Shown piece by piece: positions 60,101-64,000 of a stretch of 64,000 bases of DNA. Both the position numbers and the translations under genes were made by a program. The DNA is from Pomphorhynchus laevis (Eukaryota > Acanthocephala > Palaeacanthocephala > Echinorhynchida > Pomphorhynchidae). The notes under the pieces were generated by a model, which worked only from the letters and a program-made list of their open reading frames with translations, had not been told where the DNA came from and ran no database searches. Position 1 is the stretch's first letter, and every line of letters starts with the position of its first letter. The stretch lies in assembly GCA_012934845.2 (NCBI GenBank), contig WNNJ02001558.1:1-64000 (forward strand), in the 5' to 3' direction.

Positions 60101-62730
60101 AAGGAGGTAGAGTAGTTTGGGACATGTAAAAGAAGGGAATTACAGGAACGCAAGGAACAGTAAACAGGACGATAATTATCAAGAAAAGGAAGGTTGAGAA
60201 ATGAAGGGGTATGAAAAGTTACAAGGCGGAAAGCAACGATAAGAATACGAATTTGAACACGACAATAAATTGTAGGCAAATCGAGAGAAGCAAGATGGTA
60301 GGATGTATGATCAAAATGACGAAGACGGAGGAGAATTCGGACAGCTGCGTTGACGATGCGTTGTAGGGGAAGAAGAGTGGATTTAGGTGAGTTGGAAAAT
60401 AGACTAAGACAATAATCGAGTCTAGAAAAAGGGAGAGAAGATATTAGAGTCATACATGAAGGGAAATCGATCAATCTACGAACTTGACGGAGGTTGCGGA
60501 GTATCAAGGTAGATGAGCGTACTTTATCTCTAACGAAAGGTTTAAGTGAAAGTCGGTTGTCAAAATGGAAGCCTAGGAAATCGAGATTATCAACGATTGG
60601 AAGAATTGTAGAATTTAATGATACGGAAGGAGGTTCTACGCCGAGGCGTCGAGGTAGGATCCACATAATTTTGGATTTATCAGGATTCAGAGAAAGGCGA
60701 AGGGAAGAAAGATGATTGGAAATTGAGACAAGACAGTCCGAAGCGGAAACACTAAGATCGTGAATACGATAAACAGGTGCATGAGCATAGATGAGAATGT
60801 CATCAGCATATTGCATAACATGGAAGTTAAATTTATGAGAAATCGAAGACAAATCACCAAGAAGAAAAGAGAAAAGTATAGGGCCTAATACGGAGCCTTG
60901 TGGACCACCGGACGGAATGGACGAAGGATGGGAGAGTGAAGAGTTAGAATATACGCGAAATGTACGGTTTGATAGATATGAAGAAAACCATGATACAGTG
61001 GGTAAAGAGACGCCATAATCATGACGAAGGCGATGGAGAAGAATCGAGTGATCGACGATGTCAAAAGCAGACGATAGATCAAGAGAAACTATGACACTAC
61101 ATAATTTATGATCGCGCGAGATGAGTAAGTCATTATAAACTTTAATACAGGCAATTCAGTAGAGTGATTAGAGCGAAAAGCGGCTTGGAAGAGAGGAAAA
61201 AAGTTAGATGAATAGAGATATGTATTAACTTGCTTAAGAACGAGACGCTCAAGGAGTAAAATTAATTAACCTTATATTCGGAAAAAGATATACATATATA
61301 TGTTATAATAATTATAACGCCTATCTAACAAAAATTAAACCATCAAATAAATATAAATAAAAGATTAAATTGGAATTAATAGAATCCTTAAATATTTTGA
61401 TAAATCAAAATTATTTAAAAGTAGGGACATCTATATTTAGACAAGTAAAAGGTGTTCCAATGGGTGGTAATAGTAGCCCAATTATAGCTGACTTGTTTTT
61501 AAGCTTTATAGAATATGAATTTGTTCATAACTGTGTAAAAACTAAATCTAAACAATATAAATATATGAAATATATGTTTCGATACATTGATGATATATGT
61601 GTATTTAATTCTAATAATTTTTATTCAATTAGTGAGCACATTTATCCAGGTAGCCTTATTAACAAAGCTACTAATCATAGGTTTGCGCATACAAAACTTA
61701 AAGGTTTATAATATTTACAAAAAATAATTTTTTATTAAGACTTGAAAATATAACCTGAAAGTTTAAACATACAATTGCTGAACATTATAACAAAGTTTGG
61801 CGAAATATCAAAAGAATTTATAAATAAAATTATAAATAAAATTATTTTTTTAAATTTTATTTGCCGGAAAATTAATTTAATATTTACAACAATTATGAAC
61901 TTATAAATTTTAGAATTATATCTAAATAAAAACGTAAATAAATATAATAAAAGAATAAAAAGTAGATGTTTAATAACAAAAGTGAAAATATAATTTCATT
62001 ATATTTCATTAATGAAATATAATAATGAAATATAATTATTGAATATAATTATAATATATTGTTAATATAATAGGTTTACAATAAAATAAAAATATCTATT
62101 ACAGAATAATTCAATTTATTATTGATTATCACATAGCTAATGAAGAACGAAATCCTATGCTTAGGCATAATAAATAATCTACACGAAAAACTTATCCACA
62201 CAAAAATTTGCTAGTATGGATAATTTATTATGCCAAAGTATAGCATTAGATGGCACACGAATGTAATTTAAACACTTAGAAATAAATATTATAAACCAAT
62301 TAAAGGTTAAAAAGTGCTTGTTTTACAAGAAGGAGACTTAAAATTATTTGCAATTACTCAAAATAAAATTTAACTTTTAATTAACTTTTACTGGATAGAG
62401 ATTTTAAAATCCATATTCAGGGTTGACCAAGCCAGAATTAATAAGTTGTTTCTCGTTGTAAATGCATAAACTAGCAAACTATTGTTAAAATATGGATATG
62501 CGTAGTTTCAAAGTATAAAATATATGTGGTGCGTGTCTATGCTTTAATGCATAAATAACCAATTCAAGTGGCATAAATCGATATCAAATTTATATAAAGA
62601 TATTTTTAATAAGAAAACATTGCTTTTTAATAAGTAATTGTTGTTATAAAACAAATCTATTGGTAATGAATGGAAAGCAATAAAAAACCTTACCTAGCGA
62701 CATTCCAAGTTTATCATCAGCACTTAGCAT
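50815..62730 (-). CDS. UAP56-binding-motif mRNA-export adaptor-like gene (UIF/FYTTD1 or ALYREF class), four coding exons
   Basis: Coding exons on the minus strand: 62694-62730, 58797-59352, 55004-55121 and 50815-51105. Introns are GT-AG (donors GTAAGG, GTAAGT, GTAAGA) with phases 1, 2 and 0, and all join in frame to a predicted ~333 residues. Residues 5-22 read DDKLGMSLDEIIKTNKKR, a good match to the UAP56/DDX39B-binding motif (xKxDMSLDDIIKLN). The rest is Arg/Lys/Asn-rich with no RRM, ending NSTYDIYRRK. Known members bind the export helicase UAP56 and hand mRNA to NXF1 in the nucleus. Similar length and N-terminal motif placement favour UIF/FYTTD1. The orthology is inference; the exon chain is well supported. 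Confidence 0.82.
51106..51917. other. Last intron, AT-rich part
   Basis: No gene or named repeat seen. Confidence 0.5.
51918..52240. repeat. Fold-back (long inverted repeat) element in the last intron
   Basis: Two ~145-bp imperfect arms around a ~35-bp loop. The best part is AGTGATCAATACTTCCCATT and GGATTCATAGGAGGACCGC (51997-52040), paired with its complement (52119-52162). Outer arms pair GAAACAAACAAC and GTTTCGACAT with their complements. MITE- or foldback-like; no coding capacity. A transcript would form a long hairpin. Confidence 0.85.
52420..52453. repeat. Perfect hairpin, 15-bp arms
   Basis: AGTTGCTCATTCAAT (52420-52434), ACGA, ATTGAATGAGCAACT (52439-52453). Confidence 0.95.
52595..53925. 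mobile_element. Candidate TIR-bounded non-autonomous element (~1.3 kb)
   Basis: GGAACGATCAGGTA, CAAAATTNTTTTGATATTTCG and CTAGCATCTT-like blocks near 52597-52665 are found inverted near 53845-53917, so ~80-bp imperfect inverted repeats bound an AT-rich interior. A third, more decayed copy lies near 54118-54200. The interior also has a diverged ~110-bp direct repeat (52906 and 53170) and a TTCGATGG/CCATCGAA hairpin. No transposase seen; a target-site duplication is not certain. Confidence 0.5.
53926..55003. other. Last intron, 5' part
   Basis: Decayed copy of the TIR element near 54118-54200; otherwise AT-rich with no supported gene. The minus ORF at 54734-54976 is intronic read-through. Confidence 0.5.
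55004..55121 (-). CDS. Export-adaptor coding exon 3
   Basis: Acceptor TTTTTTAG; 39 full codons, YDGGRRFVNRQLADV ... SAYVTTK, then GTAAGACC. Begins in phase 2 and ends in phase 0, matching its neighbours. Confidence 0.8.
55122..57934. other. Intron 2, 3' part
   Basis: 55160-55300 is AT-dinucleotide-like low complexity. A ~43-bp unit (AATAACGATAATTAACAACG) is repeated at 55665 and 55708. Hairpin 55772-55788/55792-55808 (17-bp arms, one G-T). No supported exon. A minus ORF at 57018-57242 starts with a signal-peptide-like stretch, but no partner exon was found. Confidence 0.45.
57935..58400. repeat. 17-bp minisatellite in intron 2
   Basis: About 25 copies of GATTATTTGTTCGTTTC, changing to TTTGTTTC in the right half and decaying at the end. 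As 17 is not a multiple of 3, all three plus frames stay open with shifted copies of the same peptide. Those ORFs are artefacts. Confidence 0.95.
58401..58796. other. Intron 2, 5' end
   Basis: AT-rich, nothing recognised. Confidence 0.5.
58797..59352 (-). CDS. Export-adaptor coding exon 2
   Basis: Acceptor TTCTAACAG at 59353-59361. 184 full codons plus split ones, from DEIIKTNKKRGN to RIFLKN, then donor GTAAGT. Very basic; coil/disordered composition. It is open throughout, unlike the transposon debris around it. Confidence 0.85.
59353..59740. other. Intron 1, AT-rich 3' part
   Basis: Nothing recognised beyond the splice acceptor of exon 2. Confidence 0.5.
59741..61720 (+). mobile_element. 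PLE reverse transcriptase core in intron 1, split by a CR1 LINE
   Basis: Left part: a KHYFSINSTKEF-like stretch, then TYDFSTLYTNLDLVDIKEAF (motif A region, 59842-59905). Right part (61370-61711): IFRQVKGVPMGGNSSPIIADL (motif B), MFRYIDDICVFNS (motif C, both Asp present) and EHIYPGSL. This is Penelope-type RT. It is cut at ~59912-61262 by a minus-strand CR1. The palm beyond IYPGSL and the thumb are absent. Confidence 0.75.
59912..61262 (-). mobile_element. CR1-like LINE inside the PLE, 5'-truncated
   Basis: Minus strand. FQAAFRSNHSTE, SLDLSSAFDIVDHSI, GGPQGSVLGPILF, MQYADDILIYAHA, KSKIMWILPR, FLGFHFDNRLSLKPF, then the C-terminal domain to the stop at 59971. The last frame (59971-60852 and upstream) is open for over 300 codons. 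The 3' end reads CATTTGCCACATTAAA. Same subfamily style as copies A and B. Confidence 0.85.
61721..62693. other. Intron 1, 5' part
   Basis: Very AT-rich; a palindromic ATTTCATTAATGAAAT stretch near 62003. No gene. Confidence 0.5.
62694..62730 (-). CDS. Export-adaptor coding exon 1
   Basis: ATG at 62728-62730, 12 codons plus one base (MLSADDKLGMSL|G), then GTAAGG. Holds the first half of the UAP56-binding motif. The start was chosen because it is the only ATG in this frame before the motif. Confidence 0.8.
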
Positions 62731-63350
62731 TTTTTTATAATCTACAATGTATTTAAAAAGAGTGCAAATTTATAAATACGATTGTTAAAAATTACTGGTC
62801 GACTGTAGATTAAATAAAATAAAAAATTATTACATAAATGTAATGATTCAAATCATTACAATATTACAATATATTATAACTTGTATTCGTCTGGATAATA
62901 GAAACAATTAATGGTTCGGAAATATGCGTTATCATATTTTTAAATTTTATATTAAAATACAAATACTAATCAGAGAGACTATATTGGCGAAATCTGGCGA
63001 TATAACAAACCATCATATTTGCAAACAAAAGTGAATACAAAGATTATTGATGTACGTTAATTGCGCGTGGATAGAAGTGAAATCTTGTGAAATTATGTGT
63101 TATTCATAAAAACGAATGTTCAAACAAAAAATAGTTAAATATAAAAATATAAAAGTTAAATATATTAAATATATTATAATAAAACTAATAGTTAAATATA
63201 TTTTCGTTTAAAATTTCTTGATTAAAACTACTTACCATCGTCAAGCTTTCAGATCAAACCACTGAATTTTTAATGAGCAATTTAACAAAAATTGAACAAA
63301 AAATTTAACAGCTTAAACACACATATTAAAAGCATACAATATCTGCTTAT
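62731..63350. promoter_or_regulatory. Upstream of the host gene start; possible 5' UTR exon end
   Basis: On the minus strand AGCTTGACGATG then GTAAGTAG (donor near 63233) resembles the end of a 5' non-coding exon. An AG (TTGTAG, near 62745) lies just before the coding ATG. A promoter cannot be placed from sequence alone. Confidence 0.35.
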
Positions 63351-63359
63351 CTACAAATG

Positions 63360-64000
63360 GGAACAAAATCTCGTAAAACACGAGGGGTAAAACGTATTGA
63401 CGACTATGTTCAGTTCGAGATTGGGTGGAACTGCGATGGTTGCAATGCATGTACATTGATAAAAGTGAAGCAGGTCGACCGTGAATCTTAACAGCAACGA
63501 CTTTATTATTGTGGATTTTGTTGCGCTATATCTTATGATCACAAACCAGCAACATCGAATCAGTCATGTAAAGCAAATATCATTATAAATGAACAGCGAG
63601 TATGCGAAGCATCTTCTTATGGTTGTAACATCCTTTCTACCGATGTTATTATAGGAAATGATGACCTTATAATATGCCCGAGCATCACTAAGTGGCAACC
63701 ATGTTGAATATGGACAAACGAACGTCCACATTAGTATTATAGAACCTGGCTCAACATTCAGTCAAGCAGTAGCAAGACGGAATCAATCATAACTGGTTCT
63801 CGATCACCCATGTCCGTATTGACCAAGCAAATATGTGGATCTGAACTTCAACAAAGTATAAATACAGAAAGCCTAAGTGGCAATATCGGTTGCAGCTCTT
63901 TGCAATACGGCGATGACATCCTCATAAATGATCATGCACCCACACATCGCATACACGATAATCATCCCCATAGTCCACAATCTCACTTTCTTAGGCTTCC
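63360..64000 (+). mobile_element. Rearranged CR1-like LINE running off the window
   Basis: 63380-63620 reads WNCDGCNACTLIKVKQVD and YYCGFCCAI, like the ORF1 zinc finger at 42480. 63894-64000 reads LQYGDDIL, then HAPTHRIHD and the region that elsewhere encodes FLGF, i.e. RT motif C of the CR1 family. Most of the element between is missing. Confidence 0.55.

Overview
The window looks like a repeat-rich, AT-rich stretch of an invertebrate nuclear genome, probably an arthropod. The reasons are phase-compatible GT-AG introns, a eukaryotic mRNA-export adaptor gene, and many non-LTR and Penelope-like retroelements. I see no bacterial operons, tRNAs, rRNAs or CRISPR. The species cannot be named from the sequence alone.

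Layout. (1) 1-19295: three head-to-tail copies of a ~6.49 kb unit. Each holds a LINE reverse transcriptase (RT) remnant, a 64-codon conserved ORF, several hairpins, scrambled Penelope-like element (PLE) pieces on both strands, and a small membrane-protein remnant. (2) 19296-22212: a 5'-truncated retroelement with an RT end, a CCHC knuckle and a restriction-like endonuclease (RLE), followed through an ATGA overlap by a ubiquitin-specific protease (USP)-like ORF. This is the most unusual object in the window. (3) 22213-26350: an inverted piece of the unit that ends in a PLE 3' end, then a structured leader and a PLE whose GIY-YIG domain is N-terminal (Naiad-like order). (4) 26350-42870: an RLE-type RT element and a CR1-like LINE lying head to head. 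The pair is duplicated as an inverted repeat with ~4.7 kb arms around ~4 kb of inverted unit. A second CR1 5' part with 191-bp 5' monomers follows. (5) 42871-46508: more inverted unit, with a CR1-like insertion whose empty site survives in the tandem array. (6) 46509-50400: a LINE with a 19-bp target-site duplication, RLE-type 3' ends and a 24-bp minisatellite.

(7) 50815-62730, minus strand: the one gene that looks like a working host gene. Four coding exons, consistent in splice sites and phase, would give ~333 residues with an N-terminal UAP56-binding motif and an Arg-rich body, like the UIF/FYTTD1 and ALYREF class of mRNA-export adaptors. Its large introns carry a 17-bp minisatellite, a long fold-back repeat, a TIR-bounded element and a PLE RT cut by a CR1 LINE. 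(8) 63360-64000: the start of another CR1-like element that runs off the window.

The left two thirds therefore record layered retroelement insertion, tandem duplication and inversion. The right third is a host gene with repeat-filled introns. The PLE pieces (N-terminal endonuclease, fingers, palm, thumb) are scattered over four places and look like one family. All identifications come from reading motifs by eye; no searches were run.
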